This document shows, piece after piece, positions 1-6,430 of a stretch of 19,601 nucleotides of DNA; within the stretch, counting starts at the first letter, position 1, and the number at the start of each line of letters is the position of its first letter. Under the pieces are notes generated by a model. It had not been told where the DNA came from. It ran no database searches and saw nothing but the letters and a program-made list of their open reading frames with translations. The DNA is from CAZOKZ01 sp964580585 (lineage in GTDB: Bacteria > Sumerlaeota > Sumerlaeia > SLMS01 > JAHLLQ01): contig CAZOKZ010000079.1 of NCBI GenBank assembly GCA_964580585.1, positions 1 to 19,601 of the forward strand. The letters run 5' to 3'. The position numbers and the translations under genes were made by a program.

Positions 1-261
1 GCGCCACCACCCCGCCGCCGCAAGCGGCAACACCGCCAGCGCCACGGCGGGCGCGTTCAACACACGGAAAAGCCCCAACACCACAACAATAAACGACAGC
101 ACCCCAAGTCCCACCGCGTGACGCGCGAAAATCGCCAGCAGCCGGTCAGCCGGGCGCTCCGGCGCGGGCACGCACCACACCAACGCGCCCAAACCGAAAC
201 ACACCCCGTGCGCCAACGCCGCTCCGAAAGTGTACGCCAATGCCAAGAGCAACGTCGTCAT
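1..261 (-). CDS. Partial membrane protein, C-terminus beyond left edge
   Basis: An open frame of 87 codons runs from an ATG at 261 to the left edge without a stop. The translation starts MTTLLLALAYTFGAALAHG and is mostly hydrophobic. It contains a likely first membrane segment (about residues 2-29), a short polar stretch with several Arg and Pro (about 31-43) and a second hydrophobic run (about 47-85) that could hold one or two helices. GGAAA lies shortly before the ATG on the minus strand and could serve as a ribosome site. I do not recognise the family: it is an integral membrane protein of unknown function, and only the N-terminal part can be seen. The next minus-strand gene upstream is the SelW-like gene, separated by 77 bases that carry a purine-rich repeat. 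Confidence 0.6.
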   Translation of the reverse strand, partial: MTTLLLALAYTFGAALAHGVCFGLGALVWCVPAPERPADRLLAIFARHAVGLGVLSFIVVVLGLFRVLNAPAVALAVLPLAAAGWWR

Positions 262-304
262 TTACGTTTCCAGAATTGAACTTCCGTAAAATATATTCTC
301 AGTG

Positions 305-333
305 CTCTCTCCGTGTCTCCGCGCCTCCGTGGT
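305..333 (-). repeat. Purine-rich intergenic repeat, G-rich variant
   Basis: Read on the minus strand this begins ACCACGGAGGCGCGGAGAC and starts 5 bases after the stop codon of the SelW-like gene. It aligns with the repeat pair at 18215-18249 and 18364-18398 (ACCACAAAGGCACGAAGG...), differing in its core almost only by A/G exchanges. The shared pattern is ACCACRRAGGCRCGRAGRC followed by further RRAG units. Such purine-rich 7-9 base periodic repeats occur between genes in many environmental bacteria; their function is not known to me. Confidence 0.6.
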
Positions 334-338
334 TCTCA

Positions 339-617
339 TCATCGGTCCGCGTGCCCCAAGTCCCGCTCGGGATCGAGCCGATCACGCACGCGCTGCTTGA
401 GTTCCTTCGGCTGCGGAAAACCGCCGTCTTCCTTGCGCGACCATACGGTAACGCCGTCCACGCGCACCTCGAACACACCACCCGTGCCGGGTACCAGCGC
501 CACCTCGCCCACCGCGCCCTCGAACGTCGAGAGCAGTTCCTGAGCCATCCACGCCGCCCGCAACATCCACCGACACTGCGTGCAATACTCGATTTCAACG
601 CGGGGCGTGCGGGACAT
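339..617 (-). CDS. SelT/SelW/SelH (Rdx) family protein, Cys form
   Basis: The 92-residue product begins MSRTPRVEIEYCTQCRWMLR. The C12-T-Q-C15 motif right after the first beta strand matches the redox site of the Rdx family, where selenoprotein W and relatives carry Cys-x-x-Sec; here both positions are Cys. The G-VFEVRVDG-VWSRKEDGGFP stretch (about residues 47-69) and the following KELKQRVRDRL helix are also typical of the family. The length fits small SelW proteins. Family members have a thioredoxin-like fold and are presumed cytosolic thiol oxidoreductases; physiological substrates are poorly defined. The ATG at 617 was chosen because GCAGGAG lies 9 bases upstream and because the family motif starts immediately after. 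The longer reading frame to 779 has no such support and would run into the neighbouring ABC gene. The gene is divergent from that ABC transporter, with 81 bases between starts. Confidence 0.85.
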   Translation of the reverse strand: MSRTPRVEIEYCTQCRWMLRAAWMAQELLSTFEGAVGEVALVPGTGGVFEVRVDGVTVWSRKEDGGFPQPKELKQRVRDRLDPERDLGHADR

Positions 618-698
618 GGGAAAAAACTCCTGCGAATTTTGAATGCGTCCACGATATAAGGCGTAAGATACTGCGAACAACCTGAATCGGAGATGGGA

Positions 699-1481
699 AT
701 GACAACAAGGGAAATGGAACCAGCCGCCGCCCCCTGCGTGCGGACAATCGACCTGAGTCGGCGATTCGGCAAAATCCACGCCGTCGAAAATATCAGCCTC
801 GATGTGCAGCGCGGCGAAATTCTCTGCGTGATCGGGCTCAACGGCGCGGGCAAAACCACGCTGCTAAACCTGATGGGCGGATTGCTGTATCCGTCGAAAG
901 GCCACGTCGAGGTCTTCGGCCTGCATCGCTGGCGCCAGGGATTCGAAATTCGCGAGCGATCGACGTTTCTGCCCGCCGAACCGGTCTTCGGCGACCAGCT
1001 TTCCCCCGCCGAATACCTGCAATTTTACGCCCAGGTTTACAAACTGCCCAAAGCAACGTTTCTCGAACGCATTGAAACAATGACACGCGTGATGAATTTG
1101 CACGACAAGCTGTTTGCCAAGTGGCGCGACCTTTCGCTCGGCATGGTAAAGAAAGTCGGGCTGATCGCCGCGTTCCTGCCCGATGTCGAGTTGCGCATTT
1201 TGGACGAGCCGTTCGCGGGCGGCATCGATCCGCTGGCGATGGAGACGTTGTTCGAGTGGATGACCGCCGCGCGCGCCCGCGACGAGACGATTATTTTTTC
1301 CACGCAAGTGCTCGATCAGGCAGAAGACATCGCCGACCGGATTTTACTGCTGCACAACGGCGCCCAACGCGCGCTCGGTTCGCCCGGCGATCTCACCCGC
1401 GAAGCAGGCGTCGCCCCGGACGAAAAACGGGCGCTGGCGAGGGCGTTGAAGCACTACGCCGCCGATTTCGAAAGCGAGTGA
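699..1481 (+). CDS. ABC transporter ATP-binding protein
   Basis: This 260-residue protein is the cytoplasmic nucleotide-binding subunit of an ABC transporter. Walker A is GLNGAGKTT (residues 46-54), the signature loop is LSLGM (145-149, a variant of LSGGQ) and Walker B is LRILDEP (165-171), followed by a D-loop-like GGIDP. The H-loop, normally STH, reads STQ (201-203), so the switch histidine is replaced by Gln. The Q-loop region reads LPAEPVF and shows no clear Gln. The start at 699 has CGGAG six bases upstream; in-frame ATGs at 693 and 714 are alternatives. The stop lies 4 bases before the permease ATG, so the two genes are almost certainly co-transcribed and translationally coupled. The overall pattern resembles ABC-2/Na-export type ATPases that work with a separate multi-span permease; the substrate cannot be inferred. 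Confidence 0.88.
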   Translation: MTTREMEPAAAPCVRTIDLSRRFGKIHAVENISLDVQRGEILCVIGLNGAGKTTLLNLMGGLLYPSKGHVEVFGLHRWRQGFEIRERSTFLPAEPVFGDQLSPAEYLQFYAQVYKLPKATFLERIETMTRVMNLHDKLFAKWRDLSLGMVKKVGLIAAFLPDVELRILDEPFAGGIDPLAMETLFEWMTAARARDETIIFSTQVLDQAEDIADRILLLHNGAQRALGSPGDLTREAGVAPDEKRALARALKHYAADFESE

Positions 1482-1485
1482 GACG

Positions 1486-3195
1486 ATGCAAAAGATGCTG
1501 CGCGCGCGATTGCTGTGGCGATTGGTAGAGCATAATCTTGCATTTTTTATTTTGAGCAGCATTCTATACAGCATTATTCTTACAGCGATGTTGATGCCAC
1601 GGTCAAATGCGTCATATCCTGATGATTACATTTCAGTTTATATCCGTGGTGCAGTGTTAGTATTAATTTCTTTTGTAGTCACGTACATCATGACGGAAGC
1701 AACGTATCATTTCAACAATAAACGATTGCAAGAGTTTCTACCCTTGGAAAACAAGGCTCTCTACTTATATAATATTAAAAACAAAATTGGTGCTTACACG
1801 TCATATATTGTTACTTTTCCAATCATCACTACGATGGCCATAGTCCACGCATTTCAAATCGAATCAAAGCCATTTTTTACCCACATACTGATCAATTTGA
1901 TACTCATCAACCATGCTTTTTTCTTCATCAAACTAAGCGAAAAACTATCAGAGAAAACTTTCCCCCTGCCTTGGCTTTGTTTGCGGTTCGTATTTCGAAT
2001 CGGTTCCAAAGTTATTGAGAAAATCATGGGCGGAAATTCATCTGGAGGGTGCTTCTCCATTTTGCTTTCGCTACTGGCAATGATACTTGCTTGTGGACTT
2101 ATCGTGATTGGCTTGGGATTTTATTGCCAAAATGCCTTGGCTCAATTATTAATATTTCTGATTCTTCCCCATGCTGGGGCGATACTCGCCCACACACCAC
2201 AAGGATCTCACCTACTCCAATGGTTCATCACCATTTATTCTAGCATCGTTTGCATAATTTCCACTCGGCATGTCTGGGAGTTGATTTCTCAGCCCTATAC
2301 GATCCAGGAACAGGCTGAATTCAATGAATGGATTGCAATTCAATCAGGCAAGACACAAGAGGATAATTTCCCACCGGATTTAGAAGAAATGTCAAAGAAT
2401 AATATACCAGACAAAACTGATTTCAGCAGTTATAACGAGTCTTTCGACTTGCAAACTGACCTTATCGAGCGAAGCACCGCGAACACACTTCAAGCAACAT
2501 GTGTACGAAAATATATTGGATTGGAGAGTGCCCCTAGAGATTTCAAATATTTATCCATTCGCTGCCTGACAGCAAATCCTTGGCTACTATATGTTACTGC
2601 CATTTTTGCATTTTATGCTATCACCCATTTGCTATTGCCATTCATAATCTATACTTTTCTATTCGCGGTATTCGCGTCATTGTTTTTTTCATTCAACATT
2701 TTAACCCAAACGCTAGAGTTCACACAAGCAACTTCCTATTCCAAAATGGGCCTACCTTTTCGAAGCCTGCCTATAATAAAATACTATCAGAAGCATTTAT
2801 GGAAACAATATATTCCTGGCGACATTCTTTTTTCAATTTTCTTCACGTACGGCACGATCCAGACAACGCCATGGGTTACTGCAACATTCTTTATTCTGCT
2901 TTTGATACTACGACTTGAAATAGTCCCTATTTGCTATATATACTCATTCGACAAGATCGTCTCTAAACAGTTTTTAGAAATATTTCCTCTTATCCAATTG
3001 TTCGGTTACATTTTCACCCTAATGGTTTTTATCGTTGTATTTTTATCAAACGAGTCCAAAAAATTCGACCACTCACTTGGTGCCTTATTCATTATTTCCA
3101 CCGTTTGGGGGATTTGCCTCATCCCAAAGTACATCTGGATGTTCTACTCACTTCGGAAGCACGGAGAATTTTCCAAGTCATCCGTAGACAAATAA
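1486..3195 (+). CDS. Multi-span membrane protein, putative ABC permease
   Basis: The 569-residue product has about 12-13 hydrophobic segments in two sets (roughly residues 17-260 and 366-551), separated by a hydrophilic linker of about 100 residues (265-362) rich in Asp, Glu, Ser and Asn. The layout suggests a duplicated six-helix permease or a fused dimer. The gene begins 4 bases after the ABC ATPase stop, so the product is probably that protein's membrane partner; I see no motif that names the family. Base composition is odd: the first 13-15 codons (to about 1528) are GC-rich like the ATPase, after which the gene turns AT-rich with many A/T-ending codons (ATA, TTA, AAT), unlike the flanking genes. 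The reading frame stays intact across the change. Substrate unknown. Confidence 0.75.
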   Translation: MQKMLRARLLWRLVEHNLAFFILSSILYSIILTAMLMPRSNASYPDDYISVYIRGAVLVLISFVVTYIMTEATYHFNNKRLQEFLPLENKALYLYNIKNKIGAYTSYIVTFPIITTMAIVHAFQIESKPFFTHILINLILINHAFFFIKLSEKLSEKTFPLPWLCLRFVFRIGSKVIEKIMGGNSSGGCFSILLSLLAMILACGLIVIGLGFYCQNALAQLLIFLILPHAGAILAHTPQGSHLLQWFITIYSSIVCIISTRHVWELISQPYTIQEQAEFNEWIAIQSGKTQEDNFPPDLEEMSKNNIPDKTDFSSYNESFDLQTDLIERSTANTLQATCVRKYIGLESAPRDFKYLSIRCLTANPWLLYVTAIFAFYAITHLLLPFIIYTFLFAVFASLFFSFNILTQTLEFTQATSYSKMGLPFRSLPIIKYYQKHLWKQYIPGDILFSIFFTYGTIQTTPWVTATFFILLLILRLEIVPICYIYSFDKIVSKQFLEIFPLIQLFGYIFTLMVFIVVFLSNESKKFDHSLGALFIISTVWGICLIPKYIWMFYSLRKHGEFSKSSVDK

Positions 3196-3198
3196 AAG

Positions 3199-3219
3199 AG
3201 CGGGACTTATCGCCCCGCT
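3199..3219. terminator. Hairpin terminator between convergent genes
   Basis: AGCGGG (3199-3204) pairs with CCCGCT (3214-3219) around a 9-base loop. On the minus strand the stem is followed by CTTTTATTT, so it best serves the minus-strand phosphatase-like gene ending at 3253. It also lies 3 bases past the permease stop and may act weakly in the plus direction. Confidence 0.6.
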
Positions 3220-3252
3220 TCTCACATTCGTTCATTACGTTCACGCTACGCG

Positions 3253-3678
3253 TCACATCCACCCATGCACCGTCGTGGTGCTGCGGCGTTGTAATTCCTC
3301 GGCGTGTTCTTCCAGGCAATCGGTGTCCGGCGTGGGCGCTTGACCACGACCGTTGGTCACCAGCTCCAGCGCTTGCGCCGTGCTGAAACCCATCTCGGCC
3401 AGGTAGGCGCTGACAATCGTCGCGCCCGTCGGGCCGACGGCCAACACGCGGCGTCCGGCACGCAGGCTTTCGCGTAAAAATTCAATGCCGTCGCGCAGTT
3501 GAGCCGCCGACAGCGAACCGTCGTCTTCGCATTCGCGATTGTACAATTTGATCTCTTGCGGGAACATCCCCCCATCGCCAAAATACAAGATGGCCTGGAT
3601 ATCGTTGTGATAAAGAAAGAACGGATCGTTGGCTTCGCTGAGATCCGACAGCATCAGTCGTTCAAGGATAGAGCGCAT
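3253..3678 (-). CDS. Dual-specificity phosphatase-like protein without catalytic Cys and Arg
   Basis: The 141-residue protein follows the layout of a small dual-specificity (cysteine) phosphatase: an N-terminal strand region (DLSEANDPFFLYHNDIQAIL), an acidic EDDGSL segment where the general acid would lie, an amphipathic helix (RDGIEFLRESLRAGRR) and then VLAVGPTGATIVSAYLAEMG (78-97), followed by a helix resembling AxELV and a PxPD turn. The P-loop should read HCxxGxxR, but here it is V81-G82-P-T-G85-A-T-I88. The glycine is kept while His, Cys and Arg are all replaced, so phosphatase activity by the usual route is not expected. It may be a pseudophosphatase that binds a phosphoprotein or ligand. 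The ATG at 3678 has GAGG 8 bases upstream; the longer frame to 3789 needs a TTG start. It is divergent from the Crp/Fnr-type gene. Family assignment is by motif layout only. Confidence 0.65.
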   Translation of the reverse strand: MRSILERLMLSDLSEANDPFFLYHNDIQAILYFGDGGMFPQEIKLYNRECEDDGSLSAAQLRDGIEFLRESLRAGRRVLAVGPTGATIVSAYLAEMGFSTAQALELVTNGRGQAPTPDTDCLEEHAEELQRRSTTTVHGWM

Positions 3679-3917
3679 GGGTAGAGCCTCGCAGGTACGG
3701 GCGGATTTTCTGCATTCAGCCGGGCCCAGAAGCGCGAACACTGTCAAGAACGATTGAAGAAAAAAATATCGAAAAAGCCACAATCGCAAAATTCGGACGT
3801 TTATTAATTGGATTTGAACCTCGCGGCACAGGATTCGTGAGTTGGACTTGCTCCGAGTGCCATCAAGAGCGTAATTTTTTCAAACTCTTGACGATTCATT
3901 TAAGGACGCCCCCATTC

Positions 3918-4646
3918 ATGCCGCCCGAATCCGAGCAGCCCGCTTCCTACATTTGGTTCATGCGCAAGGTTCCGATTTTCGAGGAACAAACCGAGTCGTT
4001 TTATCACTCGGCGGATGCGCGCGCACGACTGGTCAGCTTCAAACGCAACGACATCCTTGCGCTGGAGAAAGGTTCGACCCGGCTGATTTACATCATGGTC
4101 GAGGGACAGGTGAAACTGCGCTCGTTGACGGAAAACGGCAAGGAAATCATCATCGATTTGCTCGGCGAAGGCGACGCGTTCGGCCCAATCGACCATGTGG
4201 TGGGGATGAGCGAGGACGAAACCTCGCCGTTGGAAAACATGGCGACCGAGGCGGTGGCGCTCAGCGAAGGCAGTGCCCTGCGGTTTACGCTGGAATTTTT
4301 CCAGGACCTGATTCAACGACGCCCGACGGTGGTTTTCAACCTGACGCGCATCCTGGGCACGCGCCAACGGAGGCTGGAGATACGCCTGCGACGGTTGCTG
4401 TACCGTTCGAGCTTGGGCAAAGTCGCCGGGTTGTTGTCTGAACTAGCCGAACGTTACGGCACGCCAACGGACGCGGGCACAGTGCTGGATTTCCGCCTGC
4501 GGCACCAGGAAATGGCCTCGATCATCGGCACCAAGCGAGAGACGGTGTCCGAATGTCTGGCGGAACTCGAATATCGCGAGCTGATTTCCACCAAGCGCAA
4601 CCAGATCACGATCGTGAAACCGGACGAGTTGGACAAGGTGCCTTAA
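3918..4646 (+). CDS. Crp/Fnr family transcriptional regulator
   Basis: The 242-residue protein has the two-domain build of the Crp/Fnr family. An N-terminal cyclic-nucleotide-binding-like beta barrel (about residues 15-125, including LIYIMVEGQVKLRSLTENGKEI and LLGEGDAFGP) is followed by a long dimer helix (about 126-165). A C-terminal winged helix (about 188-236) carries the recognition-helix pattern EMASIIGTKRETVSECLAELE. No cluster of N-terminal cysteines is present, so an FNR-type iron-sulfur sensor is unlikely; the effector is unknown and the canonical cAMP-binding residues are not evident. The ATG at 3918 has AAGGA 11 bases upstream; an ATG at 3960 is an alternative, and the upstream GTG at 3837 would add 27 residues with no family resemblance. 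The gene is divergent from the pseudophosphatase gene with a 239-base shared upstream region, so it may regulate that gene or itself. Confidence 0.88.
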   Translation: MPPESEQPASYIWFMRKVPIFEEQTESFYHSADARARLVSFKRNDILALEKGSTRLIYIMVEGQVKLRSLTENGKEIIIDLLGEGDAFGPIDHVVGMSEDETSPLENMATEAVALSEGSALRFTLEFFQDLIQRRPTVVFNLTRILGTRQRRLEIRLRRLLYRSSLGKVAGLLSELAERYGTPTDAGTVLDFRLRHQEMASIIGTKRETVSECLAELEYRELISTKRNQITIVKPDELDKVP

Positions 4647-4656
4647 AAATAAGCGC

Positions 4657-4681
4657 CGCCGAGGTTTCCCCCCGGCGGCCT
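4657..4681. terminator. Hairpin terminator between convergent genes
   Basis: GCCGCCG (4657-4663) pairs with CGGCGGC (4675-4681), with two more GC pairs possible inside the loop after one mismatch. Read on the minus strand it is followed by TTATTTTTAA, which makes it a good intrinsic terminator for the lipoprotein gene ending at 4716. The plus-strand regulator gene ends 10 bases before it. Confidence 0.65.
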
Positions 4682-4715
4682 GATTGAATTCATCGACTTT
4701 CCGGCGTGCAATCGA

Positions 4716-5789
4716 TCAGTTGATCTTGATCGGCAGCCACAGCACCCGAATGCTGTCGTGGCCGTTGTCTTTGCCCCAGCCAAACATGCCCCAGATGGGT
4801 CCGTGGCTCGAGTTCTGCGACTCGGGCAGAGCATCGTATGCGGTGTAATAGTCTTTCCACAGCAAGCCGCCCAGAATAATGCCCCGGTATTTTTCCGTAA
4901 AGCCTTTGCGGCGGGGGTCGTGCTTGTCGGCAGCTTCAAAAACCGCCGAACTGCGGCGATTTTCCGACGTGCGAATATAACCCAGCATCCCCATCAGCGG
5001 TCCGTGGATTTCCAACTCGCCATCGGAGTCGCGCGACGTCATGTTCAGGTCCGTGTCCAACCAGACAATCGCTCCAAGGCCACCGCCCAATGCCAACGGC
5101 ATGCCTGCAAGGCCATCGACTTCGAGGAAATCGGCGTACGGCGATTGTTTCTGGTACCGGACGTCCTTCATGCCATCTTCGTCCAGACGAGCGGCAAAGG
5201 TTGCGTAAGCCGGACCAAGCGACCAAAGCCCGTGCCAGAAGTTCATATTGATATCTTCGCTGCGGTAATGGGCATAGGAGCCAAGAATCGGATAACCATG
5301 CGCGTAGAAGTTGCCCCGGTCTTCCGGCCAGTTCTCACGCTCGGTGTGGGCGTAAAACAGGTTCCAGTGAACTTTCTGATAGCCCGTCGTTTCGGCATAA
5401 GTCGGACCGTACAGGTACTCGTTGTGATTGTAACGCAGTGGCAGAAACACCAGCGGGAACCCCAATCCGTCATAGACGAATCGTTTCACGGAAAGGCGCT
5501 GGTCGCTTTCAAAGTGAGCCGATTTGCTGTAAACCGTCAGCGGGAACAACCAACTGAATCCCCATTCCTTGCTCGCGACGGGGGTGTTGTCCTCCATCGT
5601 CGGGTACGAGTCGGCCAACGCCCAAGCGTCCGGGCCAATTGGATCGCCATTGTAAGGAATACGCGCGGCGATCGGGAAATTGTCGGTCATTTGATTCGTG
5701 GTACAGCCCGTAAACAACCCGGCCAGGACGGCGACCAATACCACGGGATTCAACCAACGCCGATTGTTGAAGATTCGTATCAGATCCAT
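4716..5789 (-). CDS. Predicted lipoprotein of unknown function
   Basis: The 357-residue product starts MDLIRIFNNRRWLNP, followed by a hydrophobic segment and a lipobox-like LFTGC with Cys at residue 29. It is therefore predicted to be a signal-peptidase-II lipoprotein anchored in an envelope membrane, although Phe at position -3 is not the commonest residue. The mature part is rich in aromatic residues and glycine (for example FSWLFPL, FPLVFLPL, NFWHGLWSLGP, GPIWGMFGWG) and shows no enzyme motif I recognise. Repeated Trp/Tyr/Gly-containing strand-like segments suggest a beta-rich fold. The start at 5789 gives a normal-length signal peptide; GAGG lies about 12 bases upstream. A terminator follows at 4657-4681. 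The gene is divergent from infB across a long intergenic region. A frame of similar length on the opposite strand is judged to be its shadow. Confidence 0.75.
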   Translation of the reverse strand: MDLIRIFNNRRWLNPVVLVAVLAGLFTGCTTNQMTDNFPIAARIPYNGDPIGPDAWALADSYPTMEDNTPVASKEWGFSWLFPLTVYSKSAHFESDQRLSVKRFVYDGLGFPLVFLPLRYNHNEYLYGPTYAETTGYQKVHWNLFYAHTERENWPEDRGNFYAHGYPILGSYAHYRSEDINMNFWHGLWSLGPAYATFAARLDEDGMKDVRYQKQSPYADFLEVDGLAGMPLALGGGLGAIVWLDTDLNMTSRDSDGELEIHGPLMGMLGYIRTSENRRSSAVFEAADKHDPRRKGFTEKYRGIILGGLLWKDYYTAYDALPESQNSSHGPIWGMFGWGKDNGHDSIRVLWLPIKIN

Positions 5790-6083
5790 AAGCAGTCACA
5801 ACCTCGGTGCGATAAGGATGGCATGAATATGGGATAATTCCAAACGACAGTGCCGCAAGAAGCGCAAGAGATAGGTTGGCCCAACACGAAAAGTTTTCCC
5901 TCGGCGATAGCCCAAGTGCCGACATCCCCCTATCTTTGCGTCAAAAATCCCTTTCCAAAAACTTGGAAGTCCCCAGTAGTTGGAGCAATGAAATAATCGG
6001 TCCAGGAGGCAACGAATTGACTGATCGTTTGATTTTTTTCCCGAATGGGGAGTTTCAGGCAAGCCAATCCGGGGCGAAAACCT

Positions 6084-6103
6084 ACCGGTTTCGATCCGGT
6101 TTT
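6084..6103 (+). terminator. Small hairpin followed by TTTT in the infB leader
   Basis: ACCGG (6084-6088) and CCGGT (6096-6100) enclose a 7-base loop and are followed by TTTTG; an A-run at 6077-6080 can extend pairing to the T-run. It may be a weak intrinsic terminator or attenuator upstream of infB, or a random short palindrome. The 5-bp stem with a 7-base loop resembles a tRNA T-arm, but no matching acceptor or other arms were found. Confidence 0.25.
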
Positions 6104-6192
6104 GTCGTCACCACAGCAAGGTTTCGTGCGTGAATCCCCACTTTTTCGGTCCATAAAACCCTTCTAAGTTCAACCAACGGCGAGATTTGCAT

Positions 6193-6268
6193 GAAAAGCC
6201 GGGGTTTCCCTTGACGGGAGGGCTCGCCTCGGCTTGCCTTCTCGCTCGTGGCAGTAGTGGGGCTTTTC
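6193..6268 (+). ncRNA. Candidate structured RNA element in the infB leader
   Basis: GAAAAGCC (6193-6200) can pair with GGCTTTTC (6261-6268). Nested inside, CGGGAGGGC (6215-6223) pairs with GCCTTCTCG (6236-6244) with two G-U wobbles and a 12-base loop. The two nested stems suggest a folded leader RNA. I do not recognise a known riboswitch class, and the structure was found by eye only. Confidence 0.3.
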
Positions 6269-6352
6269 GTAACCGCGTGCTGGCGACAGTGCGCCTGTAA
6301 AATTTGGTCTGGTCAGATAAGCGCCCGATTCCTTATGATGATTTGTGAAAAC

Positions 6353-6404
6353 CAGTAAAACACCTGCTGACCCCCCGAACATCAGCCACGTAATAGTTTT
6401 ACTG
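6353..6404 (+). promoter_or_regulatory. Nested inverted repeat just upstream of the infB ribosome site
   Basis: CAGTAAAAC (6353-6361) is perfectly complementary to GTTTTACTG (6396-6404), and GCTGA (6366-6370) pairs with TCAGC (6382-6386) inside it. The structure ends 17 bases before the GGAG of infB (6422-6425). It may be a leader-RNA structure that affects translation, or a DNA operator; the sequence alone does not decide. Confidence 0.35.
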
Positions 6405-6430
6405 CGGGATCAACAATAGCTGGAGTGTGT

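Larger units (their letters stand above)
5790..6430. other. 641-base intergenic region, lipoprotein promoter side and infB leader
   Basis: No convincing protein gene is present: short frames here lack ribosome sites and family resemblance. The half nearest infB is rich in base-paired elements, listed separately (6084-6100, 6193-6268 and 6353-6404). Promoters for the divergent lipoprotein and infB genes must lie here; a TATGAT at 6334-6339 is a possible -10 element, but no well-spaced -35 was found, so I do not call a promoter. Confidence 0.5.

Noticed and set aside
3679..3789. Hydrophobic N-terminal extension of the pseudophosphatase that looks like a signal peptide
   Set aside because: It needs a TTG start with no ribosome site, whereas the ATG at 3678 has GAGG at good spacing and fits the length of small phosphatases.
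4758..5837. Long plus-strand open frame (359 codons) opposite the lipoprotein gene
   Set aside because: It is the shadow of the minus-strand lipoprotein gene, which has a signal peptide with lipobox and a terminator; the plus-strand product is rich in Val, Arg and Gln without any domain pattern.
6084..6115. T-arm-like hairpin followed by CACCA, suggesting a tRNA
   Set aside because: The 7-base loop is TTTCGAT rather than TTCRANY, and no acceptor, D or anticodon arms are found in the preceding 70 bases.
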